From: Phoronis australis
Taxonomy: Eukaryota; Phoronida; Phoronidae
Reading direction: 5' to 3'
Length of the DNA stretch: 64,000 bases
Assembly: GCA_002633005.1 (NCBI GenBank)
Contig: NMRA01000009.1
Span: 1,147,661 to 1,211,660 of the forward strand
In this document: positions 24,501 to 36,058 of the stretch, piece by piece
Layout of the letters: every line of letters begins with the position of its first letter
How positions within the stretch are numbered: the stretch's first letter is position 1
Notes under the pieces: generated by a model
What the model saw: only the letters and a program-made list of their open reading frames with translations
Database searches by the model: none
What the model was told of the DNA's origin: nothing
Translations under genes and position numbers: made by a program

Positions 24501-27500
24501 GGGCTGCGACAACAGTAGTTGGATCAATACAAAATATGTTGTCATTTCGTGTCAGCCAGTTTCATAGGAACACATGTATCATATCATACACAAGGTTTAG
24601 GAGAGACAACAGCAGATGCCAGATGTTCGACGCCCAGACAGAGATGATGGCAATATGCACCCACATACACATGTAATATGTTTGGGAGCAAAAAAGTTAA
24701 TGTTGATCTGTGAGTTCAAACCCCACTTAACCACCCTGCTAGAGCACCTTGAGTACAGTACTTTCATAGCTTCAAATTATTCTTTAGAGGTGCTTCATAT
24801 GTGCATATGTCCAAACTTCGATCAGATTACATGGGGTGATTCTAACGGAGCAAGGTCTCCTGCACCATAGACATGGCCCCCCATCTCTGCTGACACCTCT
24901 TGCCTGGCTGGCAGATGGCTGACCTCCCCCATAACCCTCCTTATGTTTCCATTTGGTCTTGAGCATGTTTACGAAACAAAAATCCATTAAAAAAATGTCA
25001 ATTGTGGGAGTATTTGTTCGAGTAGGGTGGATTTAAACATCCTGACACTGTTGTCCATCAAGACTCGAAAAGTACGTGATTAAGTGAAATTTGTATAAAA
25101 TGTTCCGGCGCACAAGCTCGGTTAAAATGTGACGTTGTCAACCTGTACCATAGCTTGATTATTGTGAGTCATGCTTATTTCTTTAATGTTTACCCACAAG
25201 CCAACAGTAGTAAGATACCTTTGGCATTCCTTGTGCCTCCAACCATGCAGCAGAGAGTGCTTCTACAGTTATACCTCTACTGCTGCTGCAACCAGAAAAG
25301 TCAATCAAACTGCATTCAAAATCGGTCATACGTGCAAACACAGACATGGTAGTAGATAATTAATAACACTGTACAGTATTGGCAGTATGTAACTTTAAGC
25401 TTTCCTTGAATGGATTTTTGTTAGTTTAGACGTATTGGACTGTGCAGATAGTCCCAGCATTATGTAAACAAAAATATTAAGAAAACATAATTCAAACACT
25501 CAAACGTTGGCTCGCAAAATTATATAGTGAAGCAGCCATTTTACGCCAATTATTGCATAGAACAAAGAATACGAGTCTGAAGAGAACAATACATAAGAAT
25601 TATCAGCATCACGTATACGAATGTAGGTAAGTCAGTAAGTCTAACCACTTATTACATTTGGACATTCATGGCATAAGTGTGCTCAGAGTGATGCTCAAAC
25701 AATATTTTACTAACAAATGCACACGTGTTATCCTTCAAGGTAGGCTTTCACACTGGTCGCACTTTGTGGTATTGTTCTGATAATGAAAACAAATGTCATG
25801 TTTCATTAACAAACTCTTAACATCCTGACGCAATCAGCTTAATGTACGCAGGCATGAAGTCGCATGTCGTCCGTAGAACAAACACTTATGGTTTGGCCAA
25901 GAATTTCGACAGATATGGGTAGGCGTGCTGGCTAATCGGAAAGGTCAATCACGATAAATTGGCATAATGTTACACAAGAATACTAAGGGAAGAAACTGTT
26001 AGAGGTATTGGCACCAAGTAAGTGTGAAAACTGCACTTTAAATTAGTATTAGGAGGAAACCGCTTATTGATATGGTAAGGTTACATAGAGAAGAATGCCT
26101 GAACAAAGAATTATTTTCCTAAATAAGATGTGCGATAACTGTAAGTTGCTCATGTAGCTCCCTGCCAAATTGTAAATGGTTAGTGAAGCTCACTACCAAA
26201 CTGTCAGCAGTCCTGTGTACCTCACTGTCGAACTGTCAGTGGTACTGTGTACCTCACTGTCGAACTGTCAGTGGTACTGTGTACCTCACTGTCGAACTGT
26301 CAGTGGTACTGTGTACCTCACTGTCGAACTGTCAGTGGTACTGTGTACCTCACTGTCGAACTGTCAGTGGTACTGTGTACCTCACTGTCGAACTGTCAGT
26401 GGTACTGTGTACCTCACTGTCGAACTGTCAGTGGTACTGTGTACCTCACTGTCGAACTGTCAGTGGTACTGTGTACCTCACTGTCGAACTGTCAGTGGTA
26501 CTGTGTACCTCACTGTCGAACTGTCAGTGGTACTGTGTACCTCACTGTCGAACTGTCAGTGGTACTGTGTACCTCACTGTCGAACTGTCAGTGGTCCTGT
26601 GTAGCTCAGTGCCGAACTGTCAGTGGTACTGTGTAACTCAGTGCCAAACTGCCAGTGGTCCTGTGTACCTACTTGCTGAACTGTCAGTGGTCCTGTGTAC
26701 CTCACTACCGAACTGTCAGTGGTACTGTGTAGCTCAGTGCTGAACTGTCAGTGGTACTGTGTAGCTCACTGCCGAACTGTCAGTGGTACTGTACTTAAGT
26801 CCAATGACATGAATGCCATCACTTTAAATGTAATTTGACTTAGCAAGGAGTGTTTATCTCATGGATTACGTACTTTAACGATGGGAAACTCTTCAAGAAA
26901 GACTGCAGCACGTCCTGTAAAATAAAAATTCAAATACAACAGACAATTTCATACAAAACGTTATTTTTGCTGTGCCTATAACACCTGGCCTAACTATTCG
27001 GTTAAGAATTAATAATTGATACCAATTTACGCATTGCCATCAAATGTCATTCACAACATAATTGAAGTAGCAGTAATACTGCTCTCGGGACATCAAGCTA
27101 ATTAACAACTCTATGGCATTGAATGACAATGAGAAATAACGTAATTCTTCAATTATTTCTCGCAAAAACAATATAACAACTGTCGTTTTCCCATGTTTCA
27201 AAGGCACCGATTACTTTTCTCCAAATGATGGAATCATCACCATATGCTTTATGACATCTACACACTAAAACCATGCTCATGATAATAGACTAAATTTTTC
27301 TTATTATTTTTATTTTTTGTGGAGAAATTTCATAAAACAGAATGACACTTGTCAACCATATTAAAACAGAATGTCACTTGTCGGCCATATTAAAGTAGAA
27401 TGTCACTTGTTGGCCACACTGTGTGCTAAATAAGTGAAGAATAACCATGATTACCTTTGACAACACAAGCTGACCACGGAAAGTATCAACAAAGTCCCTC

Positions 27501-30500
27501 AAAAACGCCATAAACTGATTGGCACCAACTAAGGCAGACAAGTGACAGAGGAGGAAATATCCCTTTAAATAGTGGACTTGAGTGAAGCATTTGACAGGGT
27601 TCATCCCATTAGGCACATGATTCACTTGACCGTCTGTTTGGTTAGAGTGCAGTCTGCAGATGACAATTAAGAAAATGAGTGATCACGTACAGACCATAAA
27701 CAGACAATGACAAAATAATGCATAACAAACTAACAAATACTACAGAGAATAGAAACTATGTACAAAAATGTCAAATTGTAATAATGATGATAATATGAGA
27801 TTTTATTAATAGGGGATGAAAACAGGGGTGGAAACATATTAATAGAACAACTGCAAGATCTCGCCAATTTACTAGAAAATTATTTGCCACAATTGCACTT
27901 TTCTTCATTTTTCTTAAGGGCTTTTGACATTTTTTGAATACCAAGTTACTGTTGGTAACTATAATACAGAAGTTGATTACCACAAAGCATGATTTTGGTA
28001 CTATTAATTATTTATGAAAAAATGAGGAAATAATATTTCATCTTTATGCCATATTGTTTCCAAAATTGTTTGGATTTTATAGGGCACATGCATTTTCTGC
28101 CAAAGCTTACTGACAAGGTGGTCATCTGAGGGATAGATAACCAATAATTAAGATAACAAGAGAGGTAAGTAATGAGTACCTAGTATGTGAAAGAACCGTC
28201 ACAGCGACAAACTCCTTCATTAAGTTAATTGTTAAATATGTGAATTATCAATAATTGTTTATTAGTCTTGGCTGATGCAATGAAAGTTATATAGTGCATA
28301 CTGAGAATGTGAAAGTTATATAGTGCATACTGAGAATGTGAAAGTTATATAGTGCATACTGAGAATGTGAAAGTTATATAGTGCATACTGAGAATGTGAA
28401 AGTTATATAGTGCATACTGAGAATGTGAAACTTATATAGTGCATACTGAGAATGTGAAAGTTATATAGTGCATACTGAGAATGTGAAAGTTATATAGTGC
28501 ATGCTGAGAATGTGAAAGGTGTCAGTAACTTTCATAATTCAACTCTCCGAATAACCACTTTCAGCGACAATGATCAAATGAGGTGAGAACTGACCTATTG
28601 CAAGCTCCGCCCCTTTACAAAAAGTCGCGTGACACCCGACAAACAAACAAGATATCAGAGGCAAATACACTGTCGCTAAACAACGTTCCTGGTAGATGAG
28701 TGTTTTTGCACTAACCAAAAACGTTTCAACAAAGACAAGAGCCGATGTTTTTCAGCAGAGAATCATACATTCATGATGTGGGAATTTGTAATGGCGACGA
28801 TGAAAAAATAGTGTTCGAGACAATTAATATGCATCTCAGATGTCCAATTTGGTTGTGGCTGTCATGCACTGTTAAATTTAAAATTCACGCTTTCACAGAC
28901 GCGATTAAGTTGTTTTTGCATTCGTCTAAAGGAAATATGTTTCAGCAACTTCGAATGAAAAAAGTCCAACTATGACAGGAGTTATTAATTTGAAGAGTGA
29001 AAGTCATGGAATTAGCATGTGTTCTGCTGGTAAACTGCTTTGCAGAGAAACTTGACATCCCAGATGTTTACTATGTAATCGACTTAGGCGCAGCACCATG
29101 ATTCAGACAGAAATTGTGTAACTCAAAGCAGCTCATTTGGCGTCAGGAGAAAACTTGGATACGAAGATGCTATAAGAAGATTAACACTGTACACTGTGAG
29201 TTACTATGTTAAGAAATATGACAAATGAGTGAAAGGCTGAACAATCAACAATATCAATATTATCACATATTAACCAAGAATCTGCACATGAAAATGTTTA
29301 ATATAATTTCTTTGATGGAAGTGACAATCCCGTTTCCTAACTGCCAAACAGAGAAAGTCCATCATTAAAGTCTAGACGCTGTGACAAGAGACTCTTGTAA
29401 TCCTAACCAGTAAGAAACATTCATAGTTGCTGGTTGGGAATTGCGATGTACCGTAGTACCTAATGGTATTATTATCTACCTGAGTATCTGAAGGTCCTCA
29501 CTCGTGTTGTCCATTTCAGCCACAAGAAGCCTATGTCTAATGAGAGCTCTTAGCTGCGAGTGGTCTTTTTTCTCATCTGGTGTCCACTGAAAAGAGCAGA
29601 CGAATTACGTTTATTTTATTCAGGGGAAGACAACCTCTGGTTTCTAATAATTTATTTTGACAAGTAACTTAGCTTAGCAACAACTATTCAGTCATCAACA
29701 CTTTTACTCCACCGACCCCTAACCATTGCTGCAAAACTTGACTCTCCAAATTTTCGCTGCAAGTTATTGTTATTGAGAGGTATGTGGCTATCGTCCTCCA
29801 TTTCCTACAAACCTGCAGCATGACAGCAGGTAAGTCACACGACTACGGTGTTTTCTCTAATAGTTCGTACACTCTATTAGTTTGCACACGGCCCTTGAAA
29901 CATGGCGTTTGTCTCTAATAGTTCGTACAGTAGGAGTCTGAGGGAAGAATAGTTCATACACATATTTGCGTCAAAAAAATAATTTGTACATACATTTTGG
30001 TTAGCCAAAATGGACATTTGTATTTTCATGAATGAACACAAATCAATAAGCGCCATTTCTATTTGGGTAATCGGAATCCGTGGTTTGCTTACACTACGCT
30101 TACATAGAGCTCGATAAGTTATTTTTCAGATAGCCATTTTTGGCGACATCAAATGTGGAAATGGCAATATGATTTTCCAATGTGTAGCCAAAAGATCTGT
30201 TGCCCTCAGATTAATACTTCATGAATAAATTTACAAAACTGTGAAATAATAGTACTGTGCCGTCCTGCGGTCTCGTTAGAGCTGATTCCAGCGACTGTAA
30301 GGCATTAATGACCAGTGACCATGCAGCACTCCACTTGGATTACAACTATTCTCACGTGGCAACAGTGCAGATGTGCACGTGTGCACGTGTGCAAGCTTCA
30401 CATGTTGCAGAGGTTACATCACAGATTAAATTTATGATTACAGTCCCATGACAAGAGTAGAACTGCACGAGTATTAGCTGTCAAGTCGGAGAGCAATTAA

Positions 30501-33500
30501 ATGTTGCTAGATGAAGTTATTGTTTGAAAAAACTAATTCAGATGTGTCTTTTGTCTGTTGGAATGTTTATGTTCGAGACTCCGTGACCCAATGAAATGTC
30601 AATGTAAGGTTTAGTGCAGCTGTCTTATCTCAAACTCCTGGTGCCCAGTCATTTGTCGTTGCACGAAACACTAGGAAGTCGCGAAAATTTCATCAAAAAA
30701 GGGAGAATTTGACATTTTTCCCTTAAGTATGAGAATTTAAAAAAAACAAGAGATTCTCACCTAAATTGAATTGGGAGGGTTGGCAAAACCACATTCACGT
30801 TTCTCTGGCAAGATTTTTTCGAATACAGGTTTTAGCTAGTGCACTGCAGTTGGAATGTAAGTGAGGCAGAGGACATCGCTGAAAGTGGAGGTACTGAAGC
30901 CGGCGTAGGTCTTGATGTTTACAAACATGGGAAAAAATGAAGTGACAGAGTTCAAGTATCATATTTTGAAGTAAATTCATCACCTGGTAAAATAATTTGT
31001 TACTTGTTGTAATATAATTCACATTGTCAAACCACCATCTCATAAGCTGTTGTTGCACTCACTGCTATCATAGATTAGACTTTAACGCTATTAATAAAAC
31101 ACTTGACTTTCTTTTCTAATAGTTCGTACTGCCAATTTTGTCTCTATATGGGACATGAAGCTCTCAAGGGAAAAATAGTTAGTACACTAGTGTACAAACT
31201 ATGAGAGAAAACACTCTAGTCCTCCAGTATTTGTAATTTACAGTAGTTCGTTTTCCCTCCATTATTACTATTTTATTGTATGACATGTCCGTAACAGGAT
31301 TTCATGCAATCATTTCCTAAGCAGAACATTTATATACCGTATATGACATTAATCTATTGCCTTAGCTACACAAGACGACCATAGCTGCAGCTAACCTGCA
31401 TGGCTTCACAATGTATAACATCCTCCATAAATGTAGCAAACCCTTCACTTATCCACTCTTCAGTCCAATCACGAGCACCAATGAGGAGACCAAACCAAGC
31501 GTGACTGATCTCATGAGCGACACGCACAGCCATGCTACCATCTCCAGTCAAAACAGACTGAGACAGAAACAGTAAATTCGGGCTGAAACAACAATACATT
31601 AACACAATGTTGAAATTGTATTGGCAACACTGTTGCAACTTAATTCAATACTCTTGAAATGTAAATCTTTATCCATCCAGAAAAGTTCATAATCAAAGAA
31701 AAATATTATTAAATCTGTTCAACTAGATTCTGGTATTTACTAATTAAAAATCCTTAAGCACTCAGGAGCATCCCATACCCTTTTTAATTGCCATCTTCAT
31801 AAAGGCATTGAATTCATCGCTCAACAGGAGGCAGGCTTGCTCTAGTCATACTGCTTGGAACATTACTGTAGATCATACCTTGCAAGAGTACAGTCAGCGG
31901 TAAGATCCATCTGTCACACCATTCTAATAATTCTCCCAAGAAGGGAGCCGCGTGATTACGAGGACTTACAAAATTTTAGTACATACCATAATCCAGTTAA
32001 ACAGATATAACTTTTCATCATTAATTTAACTTTGCAAAAGGTCACAATTCACATTAGACGTGCACCACTCAGGTAGCAAACAACTGGACCACGTGTAGAC
32101 CTTTGCTAGTTCTAATAACCATGCAAATCTCCCAGTCCCTTGTTTTCTGAAAATGTTAGTCTCATATTTAACTTGGTGGTCACACACTTTCCAGTCCCAT
32201 GGAGACCTCGGCACATGAATGTATCAACCAAATCATAACTTTGGGTTATTATAGTACAATCAGTGGTTGGATACACAGACAAAAAATACCCAAACTAAAG
32301 TAACAGCATTACTGAATAACTTAATGAACGCAAACCCAGTAGGTACAGTCTACACACACCTATAAGTTTAGCCCCTCCTCAGACCTTTCCCACGTTCAGG
32401 ACACCTCTGTCAATTACATACCTTGCTAAACCCAGGCTGGCGAAACACCGGGGCACAATAAGAATATCTAGTCTAGGGAATGGATGATCACCAAGTAGTT
32501 TGTGAGCTGCTTTCATATACTTCACCACCCAAGGGAGTAGCTCCCTGCTGGCCTCAAGCAGCAACGAAGATGGAGCAAACAGTCGGCATGGTAACACTTC
32601 AACAGAGGGCGCTGTGTGGTAACAGTGGTCGCAAGATGTTGCTACAGGCCTAAAACCAATTCATTAGTTAGTGTAATAAAGGCATGATATAAAAATGCTG
32701 TGCATAAAACAAAGAGAACAAACATTTTATTCAAGTATGGAACCTGGGTAAAATAAAATTTTATCAGTGACTCATGCTTTGCAAACAGTACAACACTTAC
32801 CAAATTTCTAGAAAAAAATTGTTTGCATTTGTTAAATACAGACATTAAGTTGGCATTGGCTATAATAAACCTCCTTGTGACAACTGCAAAATATTTAGCA
32901 AACTGTGAGAACAAAACAAGTAGTCACAAAATGTTGGATATGTGATGATATAAATTCTAAGTAATTTTTCAAATACCCACTTTCTGTTCTGACAACTGAT
33001 ATCCCACAAGTTCAGCTATTCCGATATTTTTCACAAAAGTGAGTATAGCAGAACTGAGTTGGAACAAGATGATCAGGATGTGCAATTCCATAACAATAAG
33101 ATTACCACCTGAGATAATTGTTATGGAATGGAAAATTGTTAATGTATGTGCGAAAATACTACAAATCATACATCAGTCAGTTTTCTCACATAATTAAACC
33201 ATCCAGTCTCACCGATCAATCACTTCAGAGGTGGCCATTTTGCTACTGAACGCTACAAAGTTTTACACAAGTTTTCTCACAAGACACAAGCTTTTCAATG
33301 AGTATGATCTTGTCCAACTCACAAGTAACTCATAGAAAGCCCCCTAGGTACGACTTACACTACCTCAAACCATGATAAATAACATTGCCTTAGTTGTACA
33401 CTTGAGTGCCCAGTCATCTTGGTCCATGTCAATTCACACATCGAATTTGACATCTAAATGGGACACCAGAAAAAAATCAAATGAATCCTTCACTACCTTT

Positions 33501-36058
33501 GAGACATCAGTGGAGTTTACAGGGAACAAACCTGTGAAAACAGTCCACATCAGAAAGGTTTATGTGACACCAGTATCCAACAGCTAAAGCCAGTGTTGAG
33601 CATGGTAGGCTCATAGCTGTCCAGTAATGAAAAACACGACTTCCTGAAAGTTAAAATTAGACATTGTGACATACTTAGCATAAACAATGACGATACAAAA
33701 TAAATAATATTATTCTAAAATCTTGTGCTGCAATACTTTTCAGTTTGCAATCATTAGAAATGCCAACATATGTCACAGAAGACCGAGAAATTTGGCCATA
33801 ATATTTTAGCTGGTGCAATTCTGGAAAAAGACTTCATGCAATTACATAAAAGAATGGAATTGACATATTTTTAAAGTAATTCCATAAGTGCAAACACAAA
33901 GACTCAATTAGGCTATCAACACTTTCAATAAGTGGCATAAGAAATAAAAAATGAGCTGCTCTTGATTAAATGTAATGCTGTTTTAGTTATTATGTCAAAT
34001 CATCATTTTCTCAGGGATTACTCTTATTTAACACTAAGAATCCGAAGATAAAAATAAGGATCAAGTAAACTTTGAATAAACGTACTCAAAATTTATGACT
34101 CCACAATTACAATTACTTTTTATCATTCCCTGTAACAAATGAGAAAGCTTCAATACCATCAATCTCCTGAGAGATTGTTTCCTTGACATCACCAGTCATC
34201 AGAACCACAGTATCCTTTGGTACTTGGAAAGAGGCCTGCCATGTTGTCATAGCAACAGGAGGCTCCTGGCAAGGGAAGAGGGACCTGTTATTTATCCACG
34301 CCGCTGGTGTGAATACACATGGTCTAAAAAGAAAAGAACACAATTTACCGCTAAAAGTGGTCACAAATTACACCGTAGACAGAGTAAAAGCCAGCATATT
34401 GGTTAACTGCTTCAAGGAAAGTTTATGTGAATATCAAATTTAAAAAACCAAAAACTTGGCAACTAATCCTTTTCAATGAGATGCCTGTAATCAGTACCCA
34501 ACACCACATACATCAGCTGAAACTGACCGTCACAAAACTAGAGCTTTGGAAAGTTTAGAACAAATTTATTTTTCATCCCAATTATAATTGGTATAATGCA
34601 ACATCTGCATTACAGGGATTGATGCTTAGCATAACCTGCCAAATAGGCTGGGGTGGCAAAATGCGTTTTTTTTTCTTTTTGTGATTCCACATTATGTTGC
34701 GGATAACAGATGGGACAATTCAATCAATAAATTGTTTGTAAAAATTGTCGAACAGAAAATTAGGAGTGTCTCACAACCACTTTCCCTCACTTGGCGAACC
34801 AATTTCCAATGCAGACTCACCTCCTCAGGCAGAAGGAGACTGTCAGTTTATGTTACCTGTGCATAACTCATAGACGGGACCTGTCAATTTTTGCCAAGCA
34901 ATTATCGCTTCCTGTAGTATTTTTGAGTGCATGTTTTGATGTGTGCGCAATGACTACAAGGCAACCTGAGACTTTTATCAGGTCATGAAACAAAATCTGA
35001 GATCACATCCACGACCTGCAGGGTGTCACATCAAGCTCTGCATCTTACCTACAGGTTTTCACATCAAGCTCTGCATCATACCTGCAGGTTGCCAAATCAG
35101 GCTCTGCATCATACCAAAGATGTAAAAACGAAGAGCAATCAATAAACCAGCCGAGACATGCCATTAATTTCTTGGTGAAGGCTACTAACATTTTCAGACA
35201 GAGAAAATTAATGCATGCGCATCCCAGAGCATAGATTTGAGGGATACAAGTCGACATCCAATCCAAACTACAGGAAACATCACAAATACTTAGAAGCCAG
35301 AGTTGGACAGGTGCTACACGTTTACTCATATTTATGATAAACTAGGCCTCCTACTGCTTGTAATACAACTCAAATGAAGCGATTTCTACAGATCCTGCAT
35401 CAACATCTGACGGTACATATCTGGATGACAATTCTTGCATTCACACTAACTCTACATTTGGTAAACTAGAAAATTGATGAGGACAGGGACCTTACCTTTG
35501 ATCCTGATCAACAGTCCACTTCAGAGAAGCACCATCGGCAGTAGTTTTGTAAGATATTTTTACAACTGATGGGAAAGTGCAGGGGCAGTAACAGTCCTCT
35601 TTCCACAGCTGTAAACACCACCTGTGGGTAACAAAGTGAAGAGCACTACTAGCGCTGGCTTCGCAGATGTCTTGCAGCTGAGACCAATTACTTCTCACGT
35701 CCTTTAGACAACTGTCCAGACAGTCTGAATCTTCAATAAGTAGCTCCTCAGCACTATCAACCAATATTGAGCAACAGTCCAGTGTCATTTTAAATGGTGT
35801 TATAGATGGTAACTCAGCACTTCGCATTTTCTTGGAGCTCACAGTTGCAGGAATCGTAGTAGCATCTGTATCCACAGCTGATGATTTACCATTGTTTGTG
35901 TCAATGAAACTGCCCCACTTACAGTCACACTGTAGTGCAGGCTTTGTAAACAAAATGATGTAGCCAGAAAACACACTTTCCACCAAGTCACACCTAAGGT
36001 TCAAACTGAAGTGATGCACTCTGATGTCATTTGTATTGGCCAACAGTGGCAGATCCAT
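21556..36058 (-). CDS. AOPEP: Aminopeptidase O (AOPEP), M1-type zinc metallopeptidase, C-terminal exon not found
   Basis: Twelve exons in transcript order: 36058-35496, 34323-34117, 33639-33571, 32649-32422, 31582-31396, 29586-29480, 27653-27455, 26914-26874, 25279-25219, 23363-23232, 22886-22770, 21642-21556. All have GT/AG borders and phases that join, giving 666 codons. The catalytic core HEISH...E, 18 residues apart, lies near residues 379-402 within HEISHAWFGLLIGARDWTEE. QVHYLKGYFLL, DQTVLLLELLL and RWCELVVRHKY mark the C-terminal helical half. The family removes N-terminal residues from peptides. The start is the ATG of MDLPLLANTND. A C-terminal exon of about 45 residues, expected from the vertebrate protein, was not located. 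Confidence 0.93.
23232..23363 (-). CDS. AOPEP: AOPEP exon 10 with basic cluster
   Basis: 44 codons, phase 0 on both sides. It ends with a basic run (SFKKKRKRTKLK), placed as in vertebrate aminopeptidase O, where a comparable basic stretch has been described as a nucleolar-localisation signal. An internal GTATGC could be misread as a donor, but it would leave a 27-base intron, so read-through is right. Confidence 0.8.
23990..24880 (+). repeat. Dispersed repeat in an AOPEP intron, paired with 56150-56830
   Basis: Segments such as GATCTGTTCATTTGTTGTCAAGTT, CAGTCACAGATGCAAAAGAC and ACAGAGATGATGGCAATATGCAC recur in the same order and orientation in 56150-56830. The copy here seems to contain a partial internal duplication (from 23990 and again from about 24410). 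Non-coding. Confidence 0.7.
25219..25279 (-). CDS. AOPEP: AOPEP exon 9 with tandem acceptors
   Basis: A 61-base exon encoding RGITVEALSAAWLEAQGMPK, equivalent to the conserved WLExxGxPK segment. The acceptor region reads TTGCAGCAGCAG|T, three CAGs in a row; all keep frame and would add zero, one or two residues. The donor is AAAG|GTATCT. Confidence 0.8.
26160..26790 (+). repeat. 32 bp minisatellite, about 20 copies, in an AOPEP intron
   Basis: The unit is 32 bases with the core CTCACTGTCGAACTGTCAG. About twelve central units are essentially identical; those at both ends (26160-26215 and 26590-26790) are diverged. The unit has no stop in any plus frame, and because 32 is not a multiple of three, all three plus frames stay open. 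The long predicted proteins here are artefacts. Confidence 0.95.
28282..28517 (+). repeat. 29 bp minisatellite, about eight copies, in an AOPEP intron
   Basis: The unit GAAAGTTATATAGTGCATAC plus TGAGAATGT is repeated about eight times almost without change (one CTTATA, one GCATGC variant). It lies in the intron between 27653 and 29480. Confidence 0.95.
29848..31214. mobile_element. Terminal-inverted-repeat DNA transposon, 1.37 kb, non-autonomous
   Basis: The left end GTGTTTTCTCTAATAGTTCG and the right end, read on the other strand, GTGTTTTCTCTCATAGTTTG match over about 28 bases with two or three differences. Subterminal copies of TCTAATAGTTCGTAC recur at about 29852, 29910 and 31114, with weaker ones near 29950, as expected for transposase-binding sites. 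No transposase frame is present. The target-site duplication is unclear (TA or CTA). The element lies wholly within one AOPEP intron. Confidence 0.75.
31396..31582 (-). CDS. AOPEP: AOPEP catalytic exon
   Basis: Carries the zinc site: two His and the general-base Glu in HEISH, and the third ligand Glu in WISEGFA after 18 residues. GARDWTEEW matches aminopeptidase O specifically. The GxMEN exopeptidase motif of most M1 enzymes is not evident upstream, where SPNLLFLSQSVLTG stands; from memory this family is atypical there. Acceptor TTTCAG, donor GCAG|GTTAGC. Confidence 0.93.
33571..33639 (-). CDS. AOPEP: AOPEP exon 3 (69 bases)
   Basis: Encodes RVFHYWTAMSLPCSTLALAV, matching the family's conserved LP-STLA-AVG segment. 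To keep frame with exon 2 the acceptor must be the second AG of TTTCAGGAAG; the first would shift the frame. The donor CTG|GTGTCA is weak, but the next exon completes the Trp codon exactly. Confidence 0.75.
34117..34323 (-). CDS. AOPEP: AOPEP exon 2
   Basis: The acceptor TTTTTAG adds one base that completes the Arg codon from exon 1. It encodes PCVFTPAAWINNRSLFPCQE, the substrate-domain segment strongly conserved in aminopeptidase O. The donor is AAAAA|GTAATT, phase 2. Confidence 0.85.
35496..36058 (-). CDS. AOPEP: AOPEP exon 1 (start exon)
   Basis: This codes for 187 residues plus two bases and ends at donor AAAG|GTAAGG. MDLPLLANTNDIRVHHFSL followed by a beta-strand-rich segment corresponds to the N-terminal domain of aminopeptidase O. 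The frame remains open about 18 codons upstream but without an ATG, so the ATG at 36058 is preferred. The middle of the exon is diverged and Ser/Asp-rich. Confidence 0.85.

Noticed and set aside
26176-26743. Three overlapping plus frames of 129-186 codons and a CRISPR-like appearance
   Set aside because: Contiguous 32 bp minisatellite with no unique spacers; openness follows from a stop-free unit. CRISPR arrays are not expected in animal nuclear DNA.
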